Shown in pieces: positions 34,934 to 43,568 of a stretch of DNA of 64,000 bases. The notes under the pieces are model-generated. The model ran no database searches. It worked only from the letters and a program-made list of their open reading frames with translations, and was not told where the DNA came from. Positions within the stretch are counted from its first letter, which is position 1. The number at the start of each line of letters is the position of its first letter. Both the position numbers and the translations under genes were made by a program. This DNA is from an uncultured Myxococcales bacterium. GTDB taxonomy: Bacteria; Myxococcota_A; UBA9042. The stretch lies in NCBI GenBank assembly GCA_903842345.1, contig CAIMLR010000012.1:41630-105629 (forward strand). The letters are read 5' to 3'.

Positions 34934-36535
34934 TTAGTTGGGGATCGGGGTCTCGGACGCCTTGTCCATCGCCACGCCGACGTAGCCGGGGGCGCCCATT
35001 TCCGGGATGTCCAAGCCTTCGATTTCGTCCTCCAACGGCACACGGTTGCCAACCAGCTTGTTGGTCAGCCAAAAAGTCCCCAGGGCCATCGGGGCGACGT
35101 AGGCGATGTTCGCCAGAACGCCGATGACGCCCGCGAGCAGTTGGCTCGCGTCGCCATAGAACAGGCCCTTCACTGTGCCCGGTACGCCGTTCCAGCCCTC
35201 TCCATAGGTGCCGTCGGCGAACAGGCCCAGCGCGATGATGCCCCAGATGCCATTGACGCCGTGGACGGCGATGGCACCGACGGGATCGTCGATCTTGAGT
35301 TTGCGGTCAACAAAGTAGACGGCTTCCACGGCGAAAAGGCCGGCGAGGGCGCCGATCAGGCAAGCGGCCGACGGCGAGACGAACGCGCACGGCGCCGTAA
35401 TGCCCACGAGGCCCGCGAGGATGCCATTGCACATCATGGACGTGTCCGGCTTGTCCGAGCGCACGAACCACATCCACAGGGTCGCAACAAGCCCGCCTGC
35501 GCCCGAGGCGAGCATCGTGTTGACGGCCACGACGCTGATGCGGAGGTCGGTGCCCGCGATGGTCGAGCCGGCGTTGAAGCCGAACCAGCCAAAGGCGAGG
35601 ATAAACGTGCCAAACACGGCCATCGGGATGTTGTGGCCGGGAATGACGTTGGCCGAGCCGTCCCGGTTGTACTTGCCGTAGCGCGCGCCCAGCATTTTGC
35701 CGCCCACGAACGCCATGACGCCGCCGGTGAGGTGGACCACGGACGAGCCGGCGAAGTCGACGTGGCCGTGACCGAGGCCAAAGTTGGTGCCGAGGTCGGC
35801 GAGCCAGCCGCCGCCCCAAACCCACATGCCGTAGACGGGGTAGATGAACGCGCAGGCGATGACGCCGTAGATCGCGTAGGCGCCAAACTTCCAGCGCTCG
35901 GCCATGGTGCCGGTCGGGATCGTCGCGGCGGTGTCCATGAACACCATCTGGAAGATGAAGAGGGTCATGACGCCGACGTCGTAGACGCTCGGCCCGAGGA
36001 AGAACCCGCCGGTGCCCAGAATTTCAAAGGGCTTGCCCATGAGCGTGAACGAGAGCGGCGGGCTGGCGAGGCCAGGCGTACCGCCCAAGGCCGCGACGGG
36101 ACCGACGCTGCCGAACATGAACGCGAAGCCGCAGGCCCAGAACGCGAGCATGCCGATCGGGTAGATGAGGACGTTCATCGCCGCGGTGTGGGACGCGTTC
36201 TTGGCGCGCGTCAGGCCGGTTTCCACCATCGCGAAGCCCGCTTGCATGAACATGATGAGAAACGCGGCGAGCAGCGTCCACACGATGTTGATCGAGATCT
36301 TCTGGTGGCCAAGCTCCTTGGCGACTTCATCGAGCTTCTTGCCGTTGTCGGTCGCGGCGACGTCAGCCGCCACGCCTGTGTTGGCGCCAGAGGGATCGGG
36401 CGCGGGCGCGACGACGGCGGGTTTGGCTTCATCGGCAAGGGCGGCGACGCTCAGGCCAAAGGAACTGACGAGCGCGACGGTGGCGACGCAGGATGCGAGC
36501 CAGCGGCGGAGCGTCTTGGGGCGGTGAGAGATCAT
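34934..36535 (-). CDS. amtB: AmtB-type ammonium channel with N-terminal periplasmic extension
   Basis: 533 residues from ATG 36535, which has GGAGG upstream. A signal peptide (VATVALVSSFGLSVAALA) is followed by a ~60-residue Ala/Pro/Asp-rich and helical segment before the first channel helix at WTLLAAFLIMFMQAGFAMVETG. Eleven transmembrane helices follow with Amt landmarks DTAATIPTGTMAERWKF, DFAGSSVVHLTGG, GWFGFNAGS, AVHGVNGIWG. It transports ammonium across the inner membrane. The porin gene precedes and glnK follows. The upstream open frame before 36535 is out of keeping with the family. Confidence 0.94.
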   Translation of the reverse strand: MISHRPKTLRRWLASCVATVALVSSFGLSVAALADEAKPAVVAPAPDPSGANTGVAADVAATDNGKKLDEVAKELGHQKISINIVWTLLAAFLIMFMQAGFAMVETGLTRAKNASHTAAMNVLIYPIGMLAFWACGFAFMFGSVGPVAALGGTPGLASPPLSFTLMGKPFEILGTGGFFLGPSVYDVGVMTLFIFQMVFMDTAATIPTGTMAERWKFGAYAIYGVIACAFIYPVYGMWVWGGGWLADLGTNFGLGHGHVDFAGSSVVHLTGGVMAFVGGKMLGARYGKYNRDGSANVIPGHNIPMAVFGTFILAFGWFGFNAGSTIAGTDLRISVVAVNTMLASGAGGLVATLWMWFVRSDKPDTSMMCNGILAGLVGITAPCAFVSPSAACLIGALAGLFAVEAVYFVDRKLKIDDPVGAIAVHGVNGIWGIIALGLFADGTYGEGWNGVPGTVKGLFYGDASQLLAGVIGVLANIAYVAPMALGTFWLTNKLVGNRVPLEDEIEGLDIPEMGAPGYVGVAMDKASETPIPN

Positions 36536-36660
36536 GGCTGGGAGTCCTCCGGGAAAGTGCTGTCCAAGGTCTACAGCAGTTTTGTTTCTACAAAGTTTCC
36601 ATAGCGAATTTCGCGTCCAGGCAATCGCGCGCTGCGGCGCCGATAGCGCCAAGCATCCAG

Positions 36661-37875
36661 CTAGAACCAAGCGGTTGCACCGAGCATCGCGGTGATGCGT
36701 TTGGACGCGTTGGCGATGGGATCGCCGCCGATCGCGTACGCTGGCGTGCCTTCGATGAAGCCGTTGCCGTCGGTCATGTCGCCGCGACCTTCGGCGCGAA
36801 TCAGCAGGAAGGAAGTCGGCCGCCAATCGAGCGTCAACGTTGCAGAACTGATGCGCTTCACCGGAATCAGCATCGCATCCGACGTCACGCCAGCGCTGTC
36901 GGTCGCCACCTGCTCACCCAGCGTGTCGCCGCGCAGCGCCACAAACCACCGCTCCGCGAGCTGCGCTTTGGCGTAGAGCGCCGCGCCCAGCCAGCTGGCG
37001 GTCCCCTGCTTGGTCGACTCCGCGCCGCCGTTGACGTGCGCCATCAGCCAGAACCGCTCGGCGACTTGCCACGTCGCCCAGGCGTCGCCCATGTTGCGCC
37101 ACGGCGCACCTTCCTTCGCATCCGTGCTCCGCTCATTGCCGCCCATGTACAGCACGCCCGCCTGCACTTTCTCTGTCGTCCACAACCCTTGCAAAATGAT
37201 GGACTTGGCTTCGTTGTTGTCGACGGCCGCATTCCAGCCGTTGCAGACCATCGCGACGAGTTGGAACGTCTGCGTCGCCTGCCAGTTGAACTTGACGCCC
37301 GCGTGGTAGGCCGGGAGAAAGGCGAAAAGGTCGGAGCGCGACCAGTTCCAGTTGTCCTTGACCTGGATGACTTCGGGGCCGATCGGCGAAAGAAAGAGGC
37401 CCGCCTGCACAAACACCGAGCCGGATTCATTGACTTTGTAGCCCAGCCACGCCTGCTGGATGTTCTGCCAAAGCGGGCCGTTCGACGCAGCATTGATGCC
37501 ACTGCCGGCCAGCGACGATTCCGCCCGGTAGTAACTCGACGGCGTCGATCCGACCTGCAGCCCTACGCGTCCCTGCACCGGACCTTTTTGCCATGCGACG
37601 TCAAGGACGGCATTGTCGACGTTGAACGTGTTGGAGCGCTGGTCAAAAGCCCGCAGCAGGCTGAGGCCGCCTTTGGGCGTATTGAAATCATAGCCGTAGT
37701 GCGCCTCCGCGTAGCCGGACAGCGTTACGCCCTCGGCGAGGCCAACCATCATGCCGGATTCGATCGCGGGCGCTTCGTTCACGTTCGGAGTCTCCTCCGC
37801 AAACGCGCTTGACGCGAAAAGGCCGGCAGCCACCGCTGCGCTCCGTGCCACGTTCTTCCAGGAATTCGTCTTCAT
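36661..37875 (-). CDS. Outer-membrane porin-like beta-barrel protein of the ammonium operon
   Basis: 404 residues from ATG 37875. Signal peptide SAAVAAGLFASSAFAEE. The mature part has alternating beta-strand texture (TLSGYAEAHYGYDFN, QGRVGLQVGSTPSSYYR, SVFVQAGLFLSPIGPE) and ends with an aromatic residue after a strand (ITAMLGATAWF), the outer-membrane insertion signal. It resembles putative porins of the beta-barrel OmpL-like/BBP2 type. It is transcribed ahead of amtB (125-bp gap) and glnK, suggesting that it admits ammonium or other nitrogen compounds through the outer membrane. Confidence 0.8.
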   Translation of the reverse strand: MKTNSWKNVARSAAVAAGLFASSAFAEETPNVNEAPAIESGMMVGLAEGVTLSGYAEAHYGYDFNTPKGGLSLLRAFDQRSNTFNVDNAVLDVAWQKGPVQGRVGLQVGSTPSSYYRAESSLAGSGINAASNGPLWQNIQQAWLGYKVNESGSVFVQAGLFLSPIGPEVIQVKDNWNWSRSDLFAFLPAYHAGVKFNWQATQTFQLVAMVCNGWNAAVDNNEAKSIILQGLWTTEKVQAGVLYMGGNERSTDAKEGAPWRNMGDAWATWQVAERFWLMAHVNGGAESTKQGTASWLGAALYAKAQLAERWFVALRGDTLGEQVATDSAGVTSDAMLIPVKRISSATLTLDWRPTSFLLIRAEGRGDMTDGNGFIEGTPAYAIGGDPIANASKRITAMLGATAWF

Positions 37876-38126
37876 CTTGGCTCCGTGTGATCCGCCCTTC
37901 GCTGCGGTGATGCCCGAGGATTGCCGCAATGCGTCAAAGTCCGCAAGCGCTTCGCGTCATTTCTTCGGTATTTGTGTCTAAGTTGTTTCGCCGTAAATCC
38001 ATAGACAACTGACTTTATTCACTTATTTATTAGACGATCCAGCGATCATACAGGACGATCGCCGCGCGAACCCATCGGTTGCCGCGCTGCCTGCGCGCGC
38101 CTACAATCAAGCACCCGGAGGTCATC

Positions 38127-39944
38127 GTGCTGCTCATCCCCTTGTTTTTTGTGCTCCAAATCTCGGTTCCGACGGTCGGCGTCCTGCCGGTCAAGTCGAC
38201 CGCGGCCCAGAACGCCGCCCAGACTTTTCTGGACTTGTACAACGGCATCTACCAGCGCCTCTCGACGGTGGACAATGAAAACGCGTGGGCGGGATCGACG
38301 GACGTGAATGACCGCAATGACGGTCGGCGCACGGCGTCAGGCCAGATGGCAGCGGCGTTTCTGGGCAATCCCGCGGTGATCGCGGAGACGCGCAAGTGGC
38401 TGGACCAAAAGACCAAGTTGACGCCGCTGCAGGTCAAGCAGCTGCAGGCGATCCTGTTCAAGGCGGCGAGCGCGCCGGGCACGATTCCCGCGGTCGTCGA
38501 CGCGCGCATTGAGGCGGAGAGCCAGCAGGCCAGCTTGCAGGACGGTTTTGTCTACTGCCTGACGCCGCTGGGCGCCGACGGCAAGTGCCCCAAGCCGGTG
38601 ACGGCGAACGACATCGACGGCGTGCTGCGCGCGTCCAAGGACATGAGCGAGCGGCTGAACGTGTGGAACGCGTCCAAGGAGCTCGGTCGGCCGCTGAAGG
38701 CGGGCCTCGTCAAGCTGCAGAAGCTGCGCAACCAGTTGGCGCGGGAGATGGGCTTCAGTTCGTTCTTTGCCCTGCAAGTCTCGGAATACGGGATGTCCGT
38801 GGACGAGATGCGCAAGCTGAATCAGGGCTTCCTGAAGGACACCAAGCCGCTCTACAAGGCCCTGCACACGTGGACGCGGCGCGCGCTGGCGGCGAAGTAC
38901 AACCTGCCGGAGCCCGCGGGCGCGATTCCGGCGCACTGGCTGACCAACCGCTGGGCGCAAAACTGGGTCGCGCTGGCGCCAGGCGTGGAGCTGGACCAGT
39001 ACTTCAAGGACAAGACGCCGGAATGGATCGTTCAGCAGGCGGAGAAATTCTACACGTCGATGGGCTTTGCGCCGCTGCCGCCGACGTTCTGGCAGAAATC
39101 CGACCTGTATCCCGTGCCGGCGGGCAATCCGCGCAAGAAGAACAGCCATGCCTCGGCGTGGCACATGGATCTGGACAAGGACGTGCGCTCCTTGATGAGC
39201 GTGGAGAGCGACAGCGAGTGGTTTTCCACCGCGCATCATGAGCTGGGCCACATCTACTACTACATGAGCTATTCGCGCCCCGGCGTGCCCCCGCTGCTGC
39301 GCGAAGGCGCCAATCGGGCGTTTCACGAGGGCGTGGGCGAGTTGATCTCGATCGCCGCGGGCCAAGTGCCGTACCTCCAGCAGCAGCAGGTCCTGCCGGC
39401 GGGGCTGAAAATCGACCAGACGGCGTTCCTGCTCAACGAGGCGCTGGAGCACACGATCGCGTTCCTGCCGTGGTCGGCGGGCGTGATGACGGAGTTTGAG
39501 TACCAGCTCTATGAGAAGAACCTGCCGCCGGAGAAGTGGCAGGACACGTGGTGGAAGCTTGTGGCGGAGTATCAGGACGTGACGCCGCCGGACCTGGCGC
39601 GGCTGACGGATCCGACAGCGTGCGACGCGTGCACCAAGACGCACATCAACGACGATCCGGCGCAGTACTACGACTACGCGATCGCGACGGTGCTGAAATA
39701 CCAGCTGCACGAGTACATCGCCACGAAGATCCTGAAGCAGGATCCGCACAGCTGCAACTACTATGGCAACAAGGAAGTCGGCAAATTCCTCAAGAAGATC
39801 CTTGAGCAAGGCGCGACGCGCGATTGGCGGGTGGTGCTGAAAGAAGCGACTGGCGAGGACCTGTCGACCCGCGCGATGGTGGCGTATTTCAAGCCGCTGC
39901 AGGTGTGGCTGGACGCGGAAAACGCCAAGGCGGGCGGGAAGTAG
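38127..39944 (+). CDS. M2 family metallopeptidase (ACE-like peptidyl-dipeptidase)
   Basis: 605 residues from GTG 38127, chosen because GGAGG lies 5 bases upstream and the protein then begins with a signal peptide (LLIPLFFVLQISVP). The zinc site STAHHELGHIYYYMSYSRPG has HELGH near residue 370 and the third ligand in REGANRAFHEGVGE about 25 residues later, exactly the M2 arrangement of angiotensin-converting enzyme. KNSHASAWHMDLDKDVRSLM upstream also fits the family. It should remove dipeptides from peptide C-termini in the periplasm. Its TAG stop is the first codon of repeat copy 2. Confidence 0.92.
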   Translation: MLLIPLFFVLQISVPTVGVLPVKSTAAQNAAQTFLDLYNGIYQRLSTVDNENAWAGSTDVNDRNDGRRTASGQMAAAFLGNPAVIAETRKWLDQKTKLTPLQVKQLQAILFKAASAPGTIPAVVDARIEAESQQASLQDGFVYCLTPLGADGKCPKPVTANDIDGVLRASKDMSERLNVWNASKELGRPLKAGLVKLQKLRNQLAREMGFSSFFALQVSEYGMSVDEMRKLNQGFLKDTKPLYKALHTWTRRALAAKYNLPEPAGAIPAHWLTNRWAQNWVALAPGVELDQYFKDKTPEWIVQQAEKFYTSMGFAPLPPTFWQKSDLYPVPAGNPRKKNSHASAWHMDLDKDVRSLMSVESDSEWFSTAHHELGHIYYYMSYSRPGVPPLLREGANRAFHEGVGELISIAAGQVPYLQQQQVLPAGLKIDQTAFLLNEALEHTIAFLPWSAGVMTEFEYQLYEKNLPPEKWQDTWWKLVAEYQDVTPPDLARLTDPTACDACTKTHINDDPAQYYDYAIATVLKYQLHEYIATKILKQDPHSCNYYGNKEVGKFLKKILEQGATRDWRVVLKEATGEDLSTRAMVAYFKPLQVWLDAENAKAGGK

Positions 39945-40048
39945 CCACGCTGACTGAATTCCAACGTCACAGCCTTCGGCACCGCGGCATGGCACCGGAG
40001 GTGCACGCGCGCGGTCTCAGTCCGAAATGCGACAGGTCTGACCGGTTC
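39942..40048 (+). repeat. Dispersed ~110-bp repeat, copy 2, starting at a stop codon
   Basis: Begins TAGCCACGCTGAC with the stop codon of the M2 peptidase gene and ends ACCGGTTC. It is the inverted counterpart of copy 1 (33773-33883). In both cases the repeat lies in the same orientation relative to the gene that ends in it. No third copy was found in this window. Confidence 0.85.
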
Positions 40049-40082
40049 AAGTTTGGTTTCCAGATGAGCTCAGCATGCGCAG

Positions 40083-40862
40083 CTAGCGGGACGGCGGCGC
40101 GATGAACCCGGCTTCAACAACCGCCACATCCTCCGCCGCGTAGTACGCAGCCACCTGCGCGTGCTGACCGGGACGCGTGTACACGTCCGCGCGCGGCTGC
40201 TGCAGGCAGCGCACGATCACTTCCGCGACCTCCTCGGGCGTCTGCGCCCCGGGAAAACGCCGCGAATCCATCCCGCCGCCCAGCGAGCGCAGGCCGAATT
40301 CCGTGGCAACCACGCCCGGATAGACCGTCGAAACGTGGATGTTCGGGTACTCCGCGCGCAAATCCATCCGCAGGTTGATCGTCAGGGAGTTGAGAAAGGC
40401 CTTGGACGCGCTGTAGGCCGAGCGCATCGCGGCAAACGGCACGCGCCCGAGCATCGACGAGATGTTGAGGATGTGGCCCGCGCCGCGCTCCTGGAAATGC
40501 GGCAGCACCGCCTGGATGCCGTACAGCGCTGACTTGACGTTCACCGCCATCATCGCGTCGATGTCGTCGTCGGTGAGCTGCGCGACGGGACGGGTGATGC
40601 CGCGCCCGACGTTGTTGACCCACGCGTCGATGCGGCCAAACCGCGCCAGCGTCTCGGCGACCACCCGCTGCACTTCAGCGCGCTGGGTCACATCGGCGAC
40701 GATCGCCAACGCCAGCGGATGCGCTTCCGCCGCCACGGCTTCCAACTCGACCTGGCTGCGCGCGACAACGACCGGGATCCCGTGGTGCTGGCCGACCTGC
40801 CGGGCAAGCGCCGCACCGATGCCTGCGCTCGCGCCCGTGATGACGATGATCCTGTCCTGCAT
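40083..40862 (-). CDS. Short-chain dehydrogenase/reductase (classical SDR)
   Basis: 259 residues from ATG 40862. VITGASAGIGAALARQ gives the classical TGxxxGxG; WVNNVGRG is the NNxG motif; Ser and YxxxK are in LNISSMLGRV and SAYSASKAFLNS. PGVVATEFGLRS follows. A typical NAD(P)(H)-dependent oxidoreductase of about 250 residues with unknown substrate. It stands alone, with repeat copy 2 downstream of its stop side and 206 bp separating it from the MYXO-CTERM-like gene. Confidence 0.88.
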   Translation of the reverse strand: MQDRIIVITGASAGIGAALARQVGQHHGIPVVVARSQVELEAVAAEAHPLALAIVADVTQRAEVQRVVAETLARFGRIDAWVNNVGRGITRPVAQLTDDDIDAMMAVNVKSALYGIQAVLPHFQERGAGHILNISSMLGRVPFAAMRSAYSASKAFLNSLTINLRMDLRAEYPNIHVSTVYPGVVATEFGLRSLGGGMDSRRFPGAQTPEEVAEVIVRCLQQPRADVYTRPGQHAQVAAYYAAEDVAVVEAGFIAPPSR

Positions 40863-41068
40863 GAGTCCTTCCTTGCGCCGCACGCCGTGTTCAAGCGGGC
40901 GCACCGAGTGTTGCAGAAATGCGCGGGGCTGTCGCGGCGTCCGCCTGGCCGCCGCTCGGCGGGTCCGGACAATCAGACGCTGCTTCCACGCGAGCTGCTG
41001 CAGCTTCGGGGTCCCGCGCATGGGCCCGCGATGGGACCGACACGCGGCACGGGCCGAGCCGGCGTCTG

Positions 41069-42100
41069 CTACCGCGGTCGCAGCCAACGACCGCCGCCGA
41101 GCAGCGCCAACGCGAGGAATCCGATCGCCCACCAGCCGGCGCGATGCCCCGTGGAACCGGCGGAACAACCGCCTTCGCGGCCTCCATCGGGCGCTGCCAC
41201 GCCGCACTCGGCGAACGCTCCGGTGGCATCCGTGTCGGCATCCCCGGTTGCACTCGCGTCGGTGTCCGGAGTGGCCGCGCACGCGACCGTCACATCGCCA
41301 AACAGGTACGGCGCGTCATTGAACGCGCCCGCAATGTGCACGCGCACGTCGACGTGGTGTGGACCCGGCTTCAGGCCAGCGTCGGCCATGCTCGGCACGT
41401 CCCCGCAGGCGACAAAGAAGCTGCGCACGGTGCGCCCAAAGTCGTTCGCGCCCTGCGCATCACCCACCAGCGGCAGGTCGCCATACACCGCCTGCGTCCA
41501 CACCTGCCCGTCCAGCCACAGCTCCGCGCGCGCCAACGCGTGCCACGGCGCCAACTCCGGCGGCGCATCCAGCGCGACCGTCCCGCGCGCCGCGAGGATC
41601 GGCACCGTGCAACTCCCCGACGCCGTCCACACGGACACCATCGTCGGCGGCAACGCGCCGAGCACGAGCGTCCCCAACGCGGCGGGCACCGATGCCTTCG
41701 CGCCCGTCGTGAACGTCACATCGTCCGGGGGCAGCACCGCGCCGTTGCCGTCCTGACAGAATCCCGGCAAGTGCAGCGTATAGTTCGCGTGGTCGGCAAA
41801 GCCCTTGACCGGCTTGAGAAGCGTCCAACCTGGCAGCGAATCGGCGACCAGATCGACGGCCACGACCGCTCCGCCCGCGTCCCGCAACTGCGGCACAATC
41901 GGCTCATACGGCGGCTGCATGGGCGCCGGCAGCTGGAGCGGGATCGCCAGCGCCGACGCGGGAATCTGGGCACCCGCGAAAAACGGGATCCGCGGCTTGC
42001 AGAGGAAGAACGGCGAGCACGCCTGCGCCGGTTCGGCGCAAAGGCCCAAGACCACCGCGACGAGCGGCGCCGCCAGCCGGATTGGAGAGGTCAGGTGCAT
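41069..42100 (-). CDS. Surface protein with MYXO-CTERM-like sorting tail
   Basis: 343 residues from ATG 42100. N-terminal signal peptide (LAAPLVAVVLGLCAEPAQA) with CSPFFLCK right after it. The middle is beta-rich (PDDVTFTTGAKASVPAALGT, two Cys-paired loops). The C-terminus is an Asp/Ala/Thr linker, GGREGGCSAGSTGHRAGWWA, a hydrophobic helix (IGFLALALLGGG) and RWLRPR. Cys-containing spacer, helix and terminal arginines form the MYXO-CTERM pattern that directs surface anchoring in myxobacteria. The body has no recognised enzymatic motif. Confidence 0.75.
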   Translation of the reverse strand: MHLTSPIRLAAPLVAVVLGLCAEPAQACSPFFLCKPRIPFFAGAQIPASALAIPLQLPAPMQPPYEPIVPQLRDAGGAVVAVDLVADSLPGWTLLKPVKGFADHANYTLHLPGFCQDGNGAVLPPDDVTFTTGAKASVPAALGTLVLGALPPTMVSVWTASGSCTVPILAARGTVALDAPPELAPWHALARAELWLDGQVWTQAVYGDLPLVGDAQGANDFGRTVRSFFVACGDVPSMADAGLKPGPHHVDVRVHIAGAFNDAPYLFGDVTVACAATPDTDASATGDADTDATGAFAECGVAAPDGGREGGCSAGSTGHRAGWWAIGFLALALLGGGRWLRPR

Positions 42101-42163
42101 GGGATCCCCCGGACGCGCCGCCCCGTGCATTGGGGGCAACCACTCATGCAGATTAGGACGCCG

Positions 42164-43255
42164 CTACCGCGCCGCCGGAGCGCATTGCGCTTTCAGTTGC
42201 TGCACTTCCATCCGCAGCGCCTCGATCTGCTTCTGCTGCTCCTGCAACGTCGCGACGCTGAGGCTGAGGTAGCCGTACAGGTCGACCATGTCGCGCTGCG
42301 CATCCACCGCGTTGCTGTGCGGCTGGTCGTCAATCATGAAGCCGAGGTGCCGCGTCCCCTGCGCGCCCGCCGCGGTGTAGCGATACGTCGCCAGCCGCGT
42401 GTCCAGGAGTTCCGCCGCCAGCCGCTGCCGCTCCGCGTTGTCCACGTAGCGCACCTCCGACTTGAACTTGGCGCGCGACTTGGGGCAGCCCGCCACCGTG
42501 GGATCGCTCGCGGCGCACAGGAGGAATTGCCCGCAGCCGGCCTTGGCGTCGCATTTCTGGCCCTCGATGCTGCAGCCCGCGCCGAGTTTCTCCGTGGTGC
42601 ACAGCGGGACGTCCTTGGTCGGCAGCCAGTCGCCGCTGCAGACGGGATAGCCACACGTGGTGAAATACGTGAGTGCGGCGGGCGGCTGGCAAGCGCCGGT
42701 GCTCGCGACGTTCATGCCCAACGCGGCGGCGGCGCAGGCGTTGCCATACGTCTTGCCGTCGCAGCCACAGACGGGTTGGTACTGTTCCGTGCAGCCATTG
42801 GGCATCGCGGTGCAGGTGCCTTGGCTGCTGGAGCACTGGCCGCTGGCGAGGGCGCAGTACTCGGTGGCGCCGCATTGGGCGATGGGGCTCATGCTCAGCG
42901 GATTGCAGCCCTTGGCAACGGGCGGCGCGCAGGTGCAGGTTTCGCAGCCTTTGGCGTCAAGCAGCACGCCGTTGGGGCATTGCGGCGCGCAGCCCAGCCC
43001 GGGGCAACAAACGCCAGCCGGATTGCAGAACTCGCCGGGGCCGCACGTGCCGCCGGCCTTGCAGCTGGCATCGGCGGTCGCGGTGTCAATCGCCGTCTCT
43101 GCGCCTGTCGCATCCGTGGTGGCGGCTGCATCGTCGATCTTGCCGGCGTCGACGTCGCTGCCCGCGGCATCAGCGCCCGTGGCGCCCGTTGTGCCACCGC
43201 ATGCGGCGAGCGCACCGGTGAGCAGGAACGCGAGGCAGGTGAAGTTGCGTGCCAT
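42164..43255 (-). CDS. Kazal-type lipoprotein with C-terminal S74-like chaperone/coiled-coil domain
   Basis: 363 residues from ATG 43255. Lipobox TGALAACGGT, a long Asp/Ala/Thr linker, then Cys-rich modules (CGPGEFCNPAGVCC) and a Kazal-like unit (CTEQYQPVCGCDGKTYGNAC), the fold of serine-protease inhibitors. After residue ~270 comes RYVDNAERQRLAAELLDTRL, TRHLGFMIDDQP and a heptad-like tail (LQEQQKQIEALRMEVQQLKA), resembling the intramolecular chaperone (peptidase S74-type) region of tail-fibre-like proteins. A surface inhibitor or adhesin that may trimerise is a reasonable inference. Confidence 0.78.
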   Translation of the reverse strand: MARNFTCLAFLLTGALAACGGTTGATGADAAGSDVDAGKIDDAAATTDATGAETAIDTATADASCKAGGTCGPGEFCNPAGVCCPGLGCAPQCPNGVLLDAKGCETCTCAPPVAKGCNPLSMSPIAQCGATEYCALASGQCSSSQGTCTAMPNGCTEQYQPVCGCDGKTYGNACAAAALGMNVASTGACQPPAALTYFTTCGYPVCSGDWLPTKDVPLCTTEKLGAGCSIEGQKCDAKAGCGQFLLCAASDPTVAGCPKSRAKFKSEVRYVDNAERQRLAAELLDTRLATYRYTAAGAQGTRHLGFMIDDQPHSNAVDAQRDMVDLYGYLSLSVATLQEQQKQIEALRMEVQQLKAQCAPAAR

Positions 43256-43300
43256 GATGACCTCCTGAGGGGCGGCGCACATCCTCGCGCCGACTGAACC

Positions 43301-43543
43301 TCAACGTTCAGGGTGCGCTGCAATTGCGGCCCGCGCAAGTGACCGGAGTTGTTTGATACCGAGCGCCAAGCCGAGCGTGAGATCGCCGCACTGCCACGCG
43401 AAAAGCGCCGTGCGCCCATGCGCGTCGTACGTGAACCACACGCCGCCGTGTTCGCGCCATGTCGAGCGAAGGCGCGTAGAACGCGGATCGGTGCAGCGGC
43501 TGGAGCGGACGTGACGGCACCCTCGGGCCAAGGGGCAGCGCAA
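43301..43543 (-). CDS. Hypothetical small protein, start uncertain
   Basis: An open frame of 80 residues whose last ~47 residues (from GVWFTYDAHGRTALFAWQCG to ARAAIAAHPER) look protein-like, with GC-rich third positions as in the neighbours. There is no ATG; a TTG at 43543 or an internal start must be used, and the 5' part is arginine/cysteine-rich and lies next to an inverted repeat. The family is unknown. It may be a real short gene or only a remnant. Confidence 0.35.
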   Translation of the reverse strand: MRCPLARGCRHVRSSRCTDPRSTRLRSTWREHGGVWFTYDAHGRTALFAWQCGDLTLGLALGIKQLRSLARAAIAAHPER

Positions 43544-43556
43544 GCGGTGCCGTCAC
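43511..43556 (-). terminator. Hairpin downstream of the Lys/Ala-rich small gene
   Basis: Perfect 11-bp inverted repeat (43511-43521 GTGACGGCACC and 43546-43556) with a 24-base loop, 12 bp after the stop of the 93-residue gene on the minus strand. No T-run follows, so it may be a weak or factor-dependent terminator or an RNA-stabilising stem. Confidence 0.45.
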
Positions 43557-43568
43557 ACCCAGAAACGC

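Noticed and set aside
36625..36660. GG-N10-GC sigma54-like site upstream of amtB
   Set aside because: The -12 part does not read TTGC and the match is too weak to report as a promoter.
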